DNA of 57,569 nt from Candidatus Hadersleviella danica. Its GTDB lineage: Bacteria > Chloroflexota > Anaerolineae > Promineifilales > Promineifilaceae. This document shows, piece by piece, positions 18,273 to 26,810 of this stretch (position 1 is its first letter; every line of letters starts with the position of its first letter). A program made the translations under genes and the position numbers. The notes beneath the pieces are model-generated. The model had not been told where the DNA came from, made no database searches, and saw nothing but the letters and a program-made list of their open reading frames with translations. The stretch is from contig JADJSZ010000112.1 in the NCBI GenBank assembly GCA_016711405.1, forward strand, positions 1 to 57,569, written 5' to 3'.

Positions 18273-19547
18273 ATGTTCTTTGATGAAGCAAAAATTTACG
18301 TAAAAAGTGGGGATGGCGGCCGAGGGATGGTCAGTTTTCGGCGCGAAAAGCATGTGCCGCGTGGCGGCCCCGATGGCGGCGATGGCGGCAACGGCGGCTC
18401 GATTGTCTTTGTGGTCAACCCCAAAATCAACAGTTTGGTGCAATACCACCGCCAAATCCACCACCGCGCCGAAGATGGCAAAAATGGCCACCGCGCCAAG
18501 CGCACAGGCGCCACGGCCGACGATTTGCGCCTCCAAGTCCCCCCCGGCACACTCATTCGCGATGCGGATACAGGCGATTTGCTGGCCGATTTAATCGAGC
18601 CAGAGCAAGAATTTGTGTTGTTGCAAGGCGGCCGTGGCGGCCGTGGCAACACCCACTTCGCCAACAGCGTGGACCAAGCCCCCCGCGTGGCCGAACGGGG
18701 CGAACCCGGCGAAGAACGCTGGGTTTACCTCGAACTCAAAATGATTGCCGATGTCGGGCTGGTGGGGATGCCCAATGCGGGTAAATCCACCCTGCTTTCG
18801 GTAATTAGCGCCGCCCGCCCCAAAATTGCCGATTACCCCTTCACCACCCTGCACCCCAACTTGGGCGTTGTCGAATTAAACGACGACAAGATGCTTGTCT
18901 TTGCCGACATTCCCGGTCTCATCGAAGGGGCGGCGCAGGGGATTGGACTCGGGCACGATTTTCTGCGCCACATCGAGCGCACCCGCGTTCTCATCCACCT
19001 ATTAGATGGCAGTGACCCCGAACCGCTGGAAAATTGGGCGGCCATCAACCAAGAATTGGCTTTGTATGATGCAGGGCTGGAAAGCAAACCGCAATTGGTG
19101 GTGCTGAACAAGATGGATTTGCACGATACGATAGCGTGGGAGCCACTTGTCGCCGAAGAAGTGGCCAAAAAGGGGTATGAGTTTTGCTCTATTTCGGCCG
19201 TGACAGGCCAAGGGGTGCGCGAAATGCTCCAGCGCGTTTGGCACTTGGTGGAAGCCGCCCCCGACCCACGCCAAGCTATCACCAGCGATGAATTGATTGT
19301 GATTCGCCCTGAGCTAGACGAGAACGCCTTTACGATTGAACAGCTAGACGAGCAAACATGGCGCATCGTCGGGGTACGCATCGAGCGAGTCGCGGCCATG
19401 ACCTATTGGGAATACTCGGCCACTGTGCGCCGCTTCCAACGCATTTTGGAGAGCATGGGCATTAGTGCCGCTCTGGAAAAGGCGGGCATCCAAGCGGGGC
19501 ACATGGTCCAAATTGGCCAGCAAGAGTTGGAATGGAGTGAGGGGTAA
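18273..19547 (+). CDS. obgE: Obg/CgtA GTPase
   Basis: At 424 residues it has the full three-domain layout. The glycine-rich Obg domain covers residues 1-157 (GGDGGNGGSIVFVV, QGGRGGRGNTHFA). The GTPase domain has G1 GMPNAGKST (165-173), the YPFTTLHPNLG switch I region, G3 DIPGLIEGA and G4 NKMD. The C-terminal OCT domain covers about 350-424. Obg is an essential ribosome-associated GTPase in 50S assembly and the stringent response. The Obg-domain glycine loops are partly written by tandem GGCCGTGGC units, a good example of the CGGCCG motif used in the Gly-Arg phase. Confidence 0.97.
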   Translation: MFFDEAKIYVKSGDGGRGMVSFRREKHVPRGGPDGGDGGNGGSIVFVVNPKINSLVQYHRQIHHRAEDGKNGHRAKRTGATADDLRLQVPPGTLIRDADTGDLLADLIEPEQEFVLLQGGRGGRGNTHFANSVDQAPRVAERGEPGEERWVYLELKMIADVGLVGMPNAGKSTLLSVISAARPKIADYPFTTLHPNLGVVELNDDKMLVFADIPGLIEGAAQGIGLGHDFLRHIERTRVLIHLLDGSDPEPLENWAAINQELALYDAGLESKPQLVVLNKMDLHDTIAWEPLVAEEVAKKGYEFCSISAVTGQGVREMLQRVWHLVEAAPDPRQAITSDELIVIRPELDENAFTIEQLDEQTWRIVGVRIERVAAMTYWEYSATVRRFQRILESMGISAALEKAGIQAGHMVQIGQQELEWSEG

Positions 19548-19620
19548 GCAGTGGTTAGTGAGTAGTGGTTAGTGGCTAGTTTCTCCTCTGCCCCTCCGCT
19601 CCTCTGCTCCTCTGCCCCAA
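19548..19620. repeat. TTAGTGG and CTCCTCTGC repeats
   Basis: GTTAGTGAGTAGTGGTTAGTGG units followed by CTCCTCTGCCCCTCCGCTCC units. The second type recurs in complement near 23716-23755. Confidence 0.7.
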
Positions 19621-19624
19621 CATC

Positions 19625-22090
19625 ATGGGACTAGACTGGCACACTGAGGAAGAAGAAACTGTCTGGCCGAAGCGGGAGGGGCGACGGCCGTTGTGGCTTC
19701 CGCCTCGGCCGTGGGGGGGTGGCTTGGGGCTTGTTTTTCTCCTATTGGCGGCCGTGGGCCTCGGCCGCTGGTGGGAGAATTACACGGCCGCCCAAGAGCA
19801 ACAAGCCACGGCCGCTGTCGAGGCCAGCTACCACCTCCTCGCCCGCGCCACAACCCAGCGCGACATTGAACTATTGCGCCTCGTCCTCAGCGGCCGAGAT
19901 TCGGGCTGGAGCTACGAACAGCAGAGTCATCTCCTGAGCGGACAATTGTTGCAACGGCCGTTTAGCGGCTGGGTTCCCCTGCCCAGCCAAGAACAAGTGG
20001 CGGTCAGCCTCAGCGGCAACTGGCAAGCGGCCGAAGTCAGCCTCACCCAAAGCTACCACCTGAGCTACGAAACCAGCCCCGCCATCGCCCTGCGCCAGCA
20101 AGTTTTCTTTGAGCGGAGTAGCGACGGCCGTTGGCTCTACGCGCCCCCCCCCGCCGATTTTTGGGGCGACCAGCAAACCCTCGCCAGCCCCTCCCTCACC
20201 ACCACCTACCCCGCCCGCGATGAAGCGTTGGTGCGCGATTTGCATGGGGTGGTGGAGGAGGCGTTCGGCCGTTACTGCGCCGAACTCGGCCGCCTCTGCC
20301 CCCCCAACGCCCATATTGATTTGCACCTGACCAGCAACCCCGCCAGCCTGCCCCAACTGTTCAACGGCCGTCGTGCCTACGCTCCCTCCTTCAGGGTGGA
20401 ATTGCCCACCCCCAGCCTGATTGGCCAGCCTGTAGATGAAGCGAGCCAACGCGCCCTCTACGGCCAATATGCCGCCTATGTACTTGTGGCCGTCAATCGG
20501 GAATGGGTCATTGGGCGGCGCATGTTTGCCGAACCGCTCGATGCAGTGTTGATGGAAGCGCAGTTGCGCCAACTCGGCTTGCCCCCCCAACTCCCTCCAG
20601 CGGGGTCACTCGTGCCCGCTTTTTACGATGAGTTGTTGGCCTACGAGGCCGTCTGGAGCGTGGTCAGTTTGTCTGACGAGGTGCAAATGACCAGTCGCGC
20701 CCGCCAATTGCTCGATTTTTTGGCCCCGCTAACGGCCGCACACACCCCGCTCGACCTGCAACGCCTGCTGACCCAGCCCAGTTTTACGGCATGGCTGGAG
20801 CAAAGCACGGGGCTGGCTTTGTGGCAAATCGAACGGGCGTGGGAGCGGCATGTGTATGAGCAAACGGCCGTGTCCGCCCGCCCCACTGCCCCCAATTACC
20901 CCAGCCAAGTTGTCGGGTTGCTCTGCACCCAGAGCAACCAAGCTGTGCAATATGTCACGATTAGCCACTGGGATGCGCCGCAATGGTCGGCCAGCAACAC
21001 CTTGGGCAGTGCCGCCCGTTATCAGTTCAGCCACCTCGCTTTGCCCGCCGATGATGGCTTTGTATGGCAACAAATGCCGCTCGACCCCGCCGAAAATAGC
21101 TGGTACAGCTTGCTGGTCTACGACGATGGCCAAGGGTTCCACCTGTTTGATGCCAGCAATTGGCGCACACCGCTGGCCTACACGGGCTGGGCACACCCCA
21201 GCGGCCGTCCACTGGTAATGACCTCGCCCGACCCCGAGCTGGGCTTTACCCAATACCACCTGCTCGACCCCGCCAACTGCACGGCCGAGGGGTGTCCCCT
21301 TACCCCCAGTCGCGGCCTGCCCATCTGGTCGCCAACGGGGGAGTATACGTTGCTGACCAGTTTTCAGGGGTTGCACTTGGGGGATGGGTTGGGGCAACGG
21401 CTGGCGCGGCTGGAATCGGGCACGCTCCCCTTTTGGCTGGCGGATGATTGGTATGGCTATTTGCGGCCGTTGCGCCTCATCAACGAAGGGGGGGTGATGC
21501 TCTCCGAGACGGCCGTGGTGCTGGCCCGCCTCGATGGGCAAGGGGCGGGGCGGGAAGAGGTGCTGACAGCGGCCGACATTCTCGCGGCCGTCCCCCCGCT
21601 GAGTTTGCCCGAACCGTTGCGCTATCGCACCGCCCAACCTTTGCTAGATACGCTGGTGGTGCATCCGCCCACAGGCACGCTCTATTTGCGGCTCCACCTG
21701 CACAACCAGCCCGAGACGTATATCATTGCCTATCAACCTGCCACGCGGCGGGGCGAGTTGTTGTTCAGCACCACGGCCGCGCCGGGGCGGCTGGCCATCT
21801 CCCCCAGCGGCCGTTGGCTCACCCTCACCGCCTTTGCCCCGACGAGCGAAGGCCACCGCGCCCACCTGTATGCGCTGGATTTGGCCGAAGGGCGCACCTA
21901 TCGCTACACGGCCGAGCTAGGGCGTGAGGCGGATACGGCCAACTGGCAAGCGGATTGGTCGGCCGATGAACAATGGCTCATTTTCACCGATGAGCAATCG
22001 GCCCACCTCGTTGCCCCGCGCCAAAATTACCACCAACGCCTCTTCCACGATTATCTCACCTGTGGCCAAGCGGCATGGCTTAATCAGTAG
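19625..22090 (+). CDS. membrane-anchored 821-residue protein of unknown function
   Basis: I do not recognise a named family. A short cytoplasmic N-terminus rich in Arg and Trp is followed by one membrane segment (GGGLGLVFLLLAAVGLGRWW, about residues 31-50), so most of the protein should be outside. Residues 55-190 look like an NTF2/SnoaL-like helical and beta module. Residues about 195-420 are alpha-helical and could be a peptidase-MA-like or lipoprotein-like domain, but an HExxH motif is absent. Residues about 450-810 are rich in Trp/Asp beta-propeller-like blades (SPTGEYTLLTS, SPSGRWLTLTAF, SADEQWLIFTD), similar to TolB/WD-type repeats. It sits between obgE and tlyA on the same strand, each gap filled by repeats. 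Confidence 0.6.
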   Translation: MGLDWHTEEEETVWPKREGRRPLWLPPRPWGGGLGLVFLLLAAVGLGRWWENYTAAQEQQATAAVEASYHLLARATTQRDIELLRLVLSGRDSGWSYEQQSHLLSGQLLQRPFSGWVPLPSQEQVAVSLSGNWQAAEVSLTQSYHLSYETSPAIALRQQVFFERSSDGRWLYAPPPADFWGDQQTLASPSLTTTYPARDEALVRDLHGVVEEAFGRYCAELGRLCPPNAHIDLHLTSNPASLPQLFNGRRAYAPSFRVELPTPSLIGQPVDEASQRALYGQYAAYVLVAVNREWVIGRRMFAEPLDAVLMEAQLRQLGLPPQLPPAGSLVPAFYDELLAYEAVWSVVSLSDEVQMTSRARQLLDFLAPLTAAHTPLDLQRLLTQPSFTAWLEQSTGLALWQIERAWERHVYEQTAVSARPTAPNYPSQVVGLLCTQSNQAVQYVTISHWDAPQWSASNTLGSAARYQFSHLALPADDGFVWQQMPLDPAENSWYSLLVYDDGQGFHLFDASNWRTPLAYTGWAHPSGRPLVMTSPDPELGFTQYHLLDPANCTAEGCPLTPSRGLPIWSPTGEYTLLTSFQGLHLGDGLGQRLARLESGTLPFWLADDWYGYLRPLRLINEGGVMLSETAVVLARLDGQGAGREEVLTAADILAAVPPLSLPEPLRYRTAQPLLDTLVVHPPTGTLYLRLHLHNQPETYIIAYQPATRRGELLFSTTAAPGRLAISPSGRWLTLTAFAPTSEGHRAHLYALDLAEGRTYRYTAELGREADTANWQADWSADEQWLIFTDEQSAHLVAPRQNYHQRLFHDYLTCGQAAWLNQ

Positions 22091-22140
22091 AAAGTGCTGA
22101 GTGCTAAGTAACTCAGCACTCAGCACTCAGCACTCAAAAC
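22091..22140. repeat. CTCAGCA heptamer array
   Basis: GTGCTGAGTGCTAAG followed by ACTCAGCACTCAGCACTCAG: the same heptamer in both orientations, able to form a hairpin, just 5' of the tlyA-like gene. Confidence 0.8.
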
Positions 22141-22145
22141 TCACT

Positions 22146-22886
22146 ATGGCCAAAACGAAAGAACGACTCGACATTACCCTCGTGGAGCGGGGGTTGGTAA
22201 CGACCCGTGCCAAGGCGCGGGGGATGATTATGGCGCGGGAGGTGCGCGTGAATGGGGAGGTGGTGGACAAAGCGGGCACGGCCGTGGGGGCCGATGACCT
22301 CATCGAAGTAACCAACCCGCTCCCTTTTGCCAGCCGGGGCGGCTATAAATTGGCGGGGGCGTTGGCCGATTTTGGGGTGGATGTGAGCGGCCGTGTGTGC
22401 GCTGATGTGGGGGCTTGCACAGGGGGTTTCACCGATGTCTTGCTCCAAAACGGGGCGGCCAAGGTCTATGCGATAGACGTGGGCTACGGCCAACTCGATT
22501 GGCAACTGCGCCAAGATGCCCGCGTGGTGGTGCTGGAACGCACCAACGCCCGCTATTTGGAAAGCCTGCCTGAAGCCGTCGCCTTTGTCTGCATTGATGT
22601 GTCGTTCATCTCGCTCAAGCTGATTTTGCCCGTTGTGCAAAAGTGGCTATCCGAAGCCGCCGATGTCGTCGCCCTGATTAAGCCCCAATTTGAGGCGGGC
22701 AAAGGGCAAGTGGGCAAAGGTGGGGTGGTGCGAGATGTGGAAGTACGCCAACAAGTGCTGGAAGATGTGCTAAACTGGGCAGAAACCCACGGCTGGACAC
22801 GCCACGGCCTCATCGAATCCCCCATTCAGGGCGCAGATGGGAATGTGGAGTATCTGGTGTGGCTGAAGGCAATGAGCAAGGAATAA
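22146..22886 (+). CDS. TlyA family rRNA (cytidine-2'-O)-methyltransferase
   Basis: This is a 246-residue protein when started at 22146 (MAKTKERLDITLVERG); the extension to 22101 only translates the CTCAGCA repeat. Residues 5-62 form an S4 RNA-binding domain (LDITLVERGLVTTRAKARGMI). The FtsJ/RrmJ-like methyltransferase domain follows with SAM-binding ADVGACTGGFTDVLLQNGA (about 86-104), acidic loop CIDVSFISLKLILP and catalytic KPQFEAGK. TlyA 2'-O-methylates 16S and/or 23S rRNA and is often mis-annotated as a haemolysin. The frame is intact. Confidence 0.92.
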   Translation: MAKTKERLDITLVERGLVTTRAKARGMIMAREVRVNGEVVDKAGTAVGADDLIEVTNPLPFASRGGYKLAGALADFGVDVSGRVCADVGACTGGFTDVLLQNGAAKVYAIDVGYGQLDWQLRQDARVVVLERTNARYLESLPEAVAFVCIDVSFISLKLILPVVQKWLSEAADVVALIKPQFEAGKGQVGKGGVVRDVEVRQQVLEDVLNWAETHGWTRHGLIESPIQGADGNVEYLVWLKAMSKE

Positions 22887-22944
22887 TGAGCAATGAGCAA
22901 AGGGATGTTGGTCAGCGAAGCCAGTGACCAATGACAAATGACCC

Positions 22945-23712
22945 ATGACAACAGACCCCCAAACCCGCATTACTGAATTAGAGGAAGCATTGCGCCATGC
23001 GGAGTGGCAGGCGCAATCGGCCGTGCGTGCCAAGGAGGCGTTCATGGCCAATATCAGCCATGAGTTGCACACGCCGTTGAGCGCTATTTTGGGCTTTGCC
23101 GAGCTACTACGCGAAGATGCGCGGCACGGCCGCTTCGACAGCGTGGCTCACGACTTGGACAAAATTGTGCAGGCGGGGGTGCAACTCCTCTCACGCATCA
23201 ACGAACTGCTCGACCTCTCTAAAATTGAGGCGCACACCGTTTCGTTGCGCTCGGTGCGCTTTGATTTGGGGCAGGAGTTGGAGCGGATTTTGACCGATTT
23301 ACGGCCGTTGATGCAACATCAGGGCAACCACTTTGAGCTAACCCTTGGCCAGCGCGACATGGTGGGCGACCCCGACAAAGTGCGCCAGATTTTGCACAAC
23401 CTGCTCGACAATGCGAACAAGTTCACGGCCGCTGGCGCCATTGCCCTGCGCGTAGCTCCCTATGCCCAAAATGGGGTGGCGGGAGTGCAATTTGTGGTGC
23501 AAGATACGGGCATCGGCATGACGGCCGTGCAAGCCCAACAAATTTTTGAGGCGTTCACCCAAGTGGATTTATCCGCCACCCGCCATTATGAGGGGATGGG
23601 CATTGGCCTCTACATTTGCCGCCAATTGTGCCACCTGATGGGCGGCGAGATTAATGTGCAAACCGAACCCGGCCGTGGGTCGGTGTTTACGGTGTGGTTG
23701 CCGAGCGGGTAG
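22945..23712 (+). CDS. soluble histidine kinase without a sensor domain
   Basis: This 255-residue protein holds only a short coiled-coil lead (residues 5-33), the HisKA dimerisation domain with phospho-accepting His in MANISHELHTPLSAILGF (His about residue 40), and an HATPase_c domain. The latter has N box QILHNLLDNANKFT, G1 VVQDTGIGM, F box EAFTQV and G2 GMGIGLYICR. No membrane segment, PAS or GAF domain is present, so input must come from a partner or through the coiled coil. No response regulator is adjacent; downstream genes encode a zinc-ribbon membrane protein and a Ser/Thr kinase, suggesting a signalling neighbourhood. The upstream gap holds ATGAGCA and AATGACC repeats. Confidence 0.92.
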   Translation: MTTDPQTRITELEEALRHAEWQAQSAVRAKEAFMANISHELHTPLSAILGFAELLREDARHGRFDSVAHDLDKIVQAGVQLLSRINELLDLSKIEAHTVSLRSVRFDLGQELERILTDLRPLMQHQGNHFELTLGQRDMVGDPDKVRQILHNLLDNANKFTAAGAIALRVAPYAQNGVAGVQFVVQDTGIGMTAVQAQQIFEAFTQVDLSATRHYEGMGIGLYICRQLCHLMGGEINVQTEPGRGSVFTVWLPSG

Positions 23713-23806
23713 TGAAGCAGAGGGGCGGAGGAGCAGGAGGCAGGGAGAGGAAGAGCCTCCACTCAGCACTAACCACTAGCCACTAATCACTAACCACTTC
23801 TTACCC
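23713..23806. repeat. GGAGGAGCAG and CACTAAC repeats
   Basis: Purine-rich units complementary to those at 19580-19615, followed by ACTAACCACTAGCCACTAATC heptamers up to the next start codon. Confidence 0.7.
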
Positions 23807-23809
23807 GCC

Positions 23810-24346
23810 ATGACCAACGAAATTCTCATCGAAATTGCTTGTCCGAATTGCCGCAACCCGATTGATGTGCGGGAACACGGCCGTCATGTCGTTTGCGAGG
23901 CGTGCAACAGCCAATTTATTGTGCAGGGGCATTTGTGTCCCAAATGCCATGCCTATTATGCCAAAAAGACGAGTTCCTGCGGCCGTTGCGGCTCCGCCAT
24001 TGAACGCACCTGCCGCAAGTGCAACGCCACCAACTGGGCGGGCGATGAGTATTGCAACCAGTGCGGCACGGCGATGGACATTTTGGATGTGTTGGCCAGC
24101 AGTATGTCGGCCGAGCGGTCGCAACATTTGCAAAGCCATTACGACGAAGTGCGCCAAATGCGCCTCGCCACCGAAAAATCATCGAAGGAGCGGATGGCCA
24201 ATTTTGTGGAGATAGAACAGGAGCGGCAGAGAGAAGTCGGCCGTCGGCGCAACCTGCGCCGCCAGCAAGAACAACGGGTTTACGCCGTTTTTGCCATCAT
24301 CGTCCTATTTGCACTGGCGGTAGCGGTTTATTTGTTGCTCAGTTAG
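23810..24346 (+). CDS. zinc-ribbon protein with C-terminal membrane anchor
   Basis: This 178-residue protein carries three CxxC-type ribbons: CPNC...CEAC (about residues 10-36), CPKC...CGRC (about 46-64) and CRKC...CNQC (about 70-90, a double-zinc-ribbon type). A helical, charged linker (about 100-150, probable coiled coil ending in EIEQERQREVGRRRNLRRQQ) and a single membrane segment at the extreme C-terminus (FAIIVLFALAVAVYLLL) follow. The predicted topology is a tail-anchored cytoplasmic zinc-binding domain. The damaged Ser/Thr kinase downstream has the same tail-anchor layout, so the two may work together at the membrane. I cannot name a function. Confidence 0.8.
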   Translation: MTNEILIEIACPNCRNPIDVREHGRHVVCEACNSQFIVQGHLCPKCHAYYAKKTSSCGRCGSAIERTCRKCNATNWAGDEYCNQCGTAMDILDVLASSMSAERSQHLQSHYDEVRQMRLATEKSSKERMANFVEIEQERQREVGRRRNLRRQQEQRVYAVFAIIVLFALAVAVYLLLS

Positions 24347-24350
24347 GGGG

Positions 24351-24523
24351 TTGTCATTGGTCATTGGTCATTTGCTGCCCTACTCAGCACCGAACCTACT
24401 GAAAAAGGTTTTTGGCCGAATTGCTCGAATCACACGAATTTTCTCTCAAATAATTTTGCCCTTTTGCAATAGAAGCCTTTTTGCAGGTCACTCAGCACTC
24501 AGCACTTTCAACTTAGCACTCTC
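24351..24523. repeat. gap with TCATTGG and CTCAGCA repeats
   Basis: TCATTGGTCATTGGTCATT (24355-24373), an AT-rich middle with no recognisable feature, and CACTCAGCACTCAGCAC (about 24489-24505) before the kinase start. Confidence 0.65.
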
Positions 24524-25686
24524 ATGCAAACCATCGGGAAGTACCAAATACAAGAAGAACTCGGCCGAGGGGGGATGGGCAAGGTGTACCGCGCCTATGA
24601 CCCGCAAGAAGAGCGCGAGGTAGCGGTGAAGGTGATGCCGCCCGCGCTGGCGGCCGAGGCTGTTTTGCGCCAGCGGTTCGAGCAAGAAGCGGAAATCATT
24701 GCCGCCCTGCAACACCCCTGCATTGTGCCCGTGCATGATTTTGGAGAGGATGGCGACCAGCTTTTTTTGGTGATGGGCTACATGTCGGGCGGCTCGCTGG
24801 CGGATAAATTGGCCAAACAGGGGGCGATGGGGCTGAAAACGGCCGCGCCCACCCTCTACCGCATCGCCCAAGCGCTGGAATATGTCCACAAGCGGGGCAT
24901 TGTCCACCGCGATGTGAAAACGGCCAATGTGGACTGACAGGCAACGCCACCCGCATTACGGCCACCAACATGACCATTGGCACAGCCAGCTACATGAGTC
25001 CCGAGCAAATTGTGGCTGACAAAAACGTGGACCACCGCACCGATATTTACAGTTTGGGCATCATCTTCTACGAAATGCTAACGGGGCGTTTGCCCTATGA
25101 AGCGGATACGCCTGCCCAAACGATGATGATGCACATTTTGCAACCCGTGCCCAGCCTGCTCACGGTGCGGCCTGATTTTTCTTATGGGTGTGAGGAGGTG
25201 TTGCAGGGGGCGTTGGCCAAGGACAAATTCGACAGGTACAACTCAGCCATGGAGTTTGCCCAAGAGGTGCGCCGCTTGGCCGAGGGGCAAGCGGCACGGC
25301 CGCGCCGCCGCCAAACACGGCCGCTCACACCCCTGCCCGAGCATGGGGATACGGCCGTGGCTCCCGCTTTTAACGAGCAAACCCTGCTCCAACAACAACC
25401 CAGCACGGGCAGTGACCTGATTGATTACCTGCTGGCACACCAGCAAGCCAACCCACAGGGGCGACAAGAGGCGCGGTTGGCCGAGATACGCGAGATGCGC
25501 GGCCAGCAAGAGGAAGGAGACCGCCAGCGGCAAATCGCCCACGCGGCCGAGGTGGCCGAACTAAGGGCGGCCGAAGAAGCCCGTCGCCAAGCGCAAGCCC
25601 GCCAAGCCAAACTGATTTGGGCGGCCGTGTTCGGCACCATCGCCTTCTTCCTCGTCCTCGCCTTGCTCATTTCAGTGCTGAGTTGA
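24524..25686 (+). CDS. PknB-like Ser/Thr protein kinase, activation segment missing
   Basis: The N-lobe is normal: the glycine loop is LGRGGMGKVYRAYD (residues 13-26), followed by VAVKVMPP with the ATP-anchoring Lys, and the C-lobe starts with IVHRDVKTANV (catalytic Asp present). Immediately after that a stop is met at 24935-24937. The frame that resumes (TGNATRITATNMTIGTASYMSPEQ region, from about 24938) begins beyond the DFG motif: roughly 20 codons, including the magnesium-binding DFG, are absent. The rest of the C-lobe is intact (HRTDIYSLGIIFYEMLTGRLPY). A coiled-coil, Gln/Arg/Ala-rich linker and a C-terminal membrane anchor (WAAVFGTIAFFLVLALLISVL) follow. Either assembly deleted about 58 bases or the kinase is dead. 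Confidence 0.82.
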
Positions 25687-25845
25687 AAGTGCTGAGTGCA
25701 GTGAATAAAGTACGAATTACGAAGTACGAAGTACGAATTTACTCGAGGGCTATCGTACTTCGTAATTTGTAATTCGTCGTTTTTAATGACAAATGACCAT
25801 TAACAATTCACAATTACCCATTCACAATTCACAATTACCCACCTT
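25687..25845. repeat. CGAAGTA and CACAATT arrays running into scpA
   Basis: GAAGTAC/GAATTAC heptamers in both orientations (about 25705-25775), then CCATTAACAATTCACAATTACC units (25795-25845). The second array continues across the scpA start codon and encodes its first residues. Confidence 0.8.
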
Positions 25846-26544
25846 CAACGGCCCGTTGGATTTGTTGTTGCACCTGATTGAGCGCAACGAGTTGGACATT
25901 ACGGCCATCTCCTTGGCCAAGGTGGCGGAGCAGTTTTTGGAGCAGGTGGCTTTGCTGAAGGAGACGGGTAAGCGGATGGAGCAGTTGATGGATTTTTTGG
26001 TCATGGGGGCGCAGTTGGCGCTCATCAAGAGCCGGGCCTTATTGCCCAAGCCCCCTGCCATTTTGGCGGCGCAAGAGGAGGAGGAAGACCCGGCCGAGGC
26101 GTTGGCTCGCCGCTTGCGGGAGTACAAGCAGTTTAAGGATGCGGCCGTGTGGCTCCATCAGCGCGAAGAACAGGGGATGCGCACCCATTTGCGCGTCGCC
26201 CCGCCCCCCATCCCGAACTAGAAAGCAAGCTCGACTTGAGCAATTTGAGCATCTCCCATTTGCAACAGGCGGTGTTGGTGGCTTTGGCGCGTATGGAGCG
26301 TTTGGATGACAGTGTGCAGGTGGCGCACAAGCCAACCATCACCATTGAGGAGCAAATCCGCCGTTTGCGGCAGGCGATGAAGGTGTACGGCCGTGTCTCC
26401 TTCCGCTCCCTGCTCTCTGCCCAGCCCACCCGCGCCGAGCTATCTGTTTCTCTGCTGGCCGTTCTGGAACTGACCAAGCGGCATGAGGTGATGGCCTTGC
26501 AGGAGGAGATGTTTGGCCCGATTGAGGTGGTGAGGGTGGATTAG
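25793..26544 (+). CDS. scpA: segregation and condensation protein ScpA, frameshifted
   Basis: ScpA is the kleisin of the SMC-ScpAB condensin that compacts and segregates the chromosome. LPTFNGPLDLLLHLIERNELDI at residues about 15-36 is the kleisin N-terminal signature, and the middle region has LVMGAQLALIKSRALLP. The frame breaks at about 26205-26218 in a run of six C; the winged-helix C-terminus (SISHLQQAVLVALARMERL, TIEEQIRRLRQAM, FRSLLSAQPTRAELSVSLLAVLEL) continues in another frame to 26544. Because ScpA is a core protein, a sequencing indel is the simplest reading. The first 14 or so residues (MTINNSQLPIHNSQ) come from the CACAATT repeat. No scpB gene is next to it. Confidence 0.85.
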
Positions 26545-26557
26545 GCCGCAATTTTTT

Positions 26558-26633
26558 TTAACCGCGGAGAGCGCAGAGGGCGCGGAGTTCTCTCGGGAGT
26601 TTCCTCTGCGTTCTCCGCGTCCTCCGCGGTTAA
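26558..26633. repeat. CCGCGG hairpin repeat, copy 2
   Basis: Same ends (TTAACCGCGG, CCGCGGTTAA) and GCGCAGAG/CTCTGCG-like arms as 8761-8835, again just after a stop codon. Confidence 0.8.
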
Positions 26634-26681
26634 GGAACGCCAAGTTTTTAACCTGAACAAATGGATTTGCAGGTCTTCTTT

Positions 26682-26762
26682 CAACGCCAAGTCGCAAAGA
26701 TGCAAAGACGCAAAGAAGCTCCTGAACCCTTTGCGTCTTTGCGCCTTAGCGTCTTTGCGTTA
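26682..26762. repeat. GCAAAG-type hairpin repeat, copy 2
   Basis: The left arm has CGCAAAGATGCAAAGACGCA and the right arm TGCGTCTTTGCGCCTTAGCG, matching the copy at 2708-2788. It lies in the convergent gap between scpA and the MOSC gene. Confidence 0.75.
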
Positions 26763-26810
26763 AAAAACAGATTTGTTCACCTTATTTACGTGCCAATCCA
26801 AATAACTCAA

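Noticed and set aside
20729..21637. 302-codon open frame on the minus strand
   Set aside because: Shadow of the 821-residue protein, which shows coherent membrane and propeller-like features.
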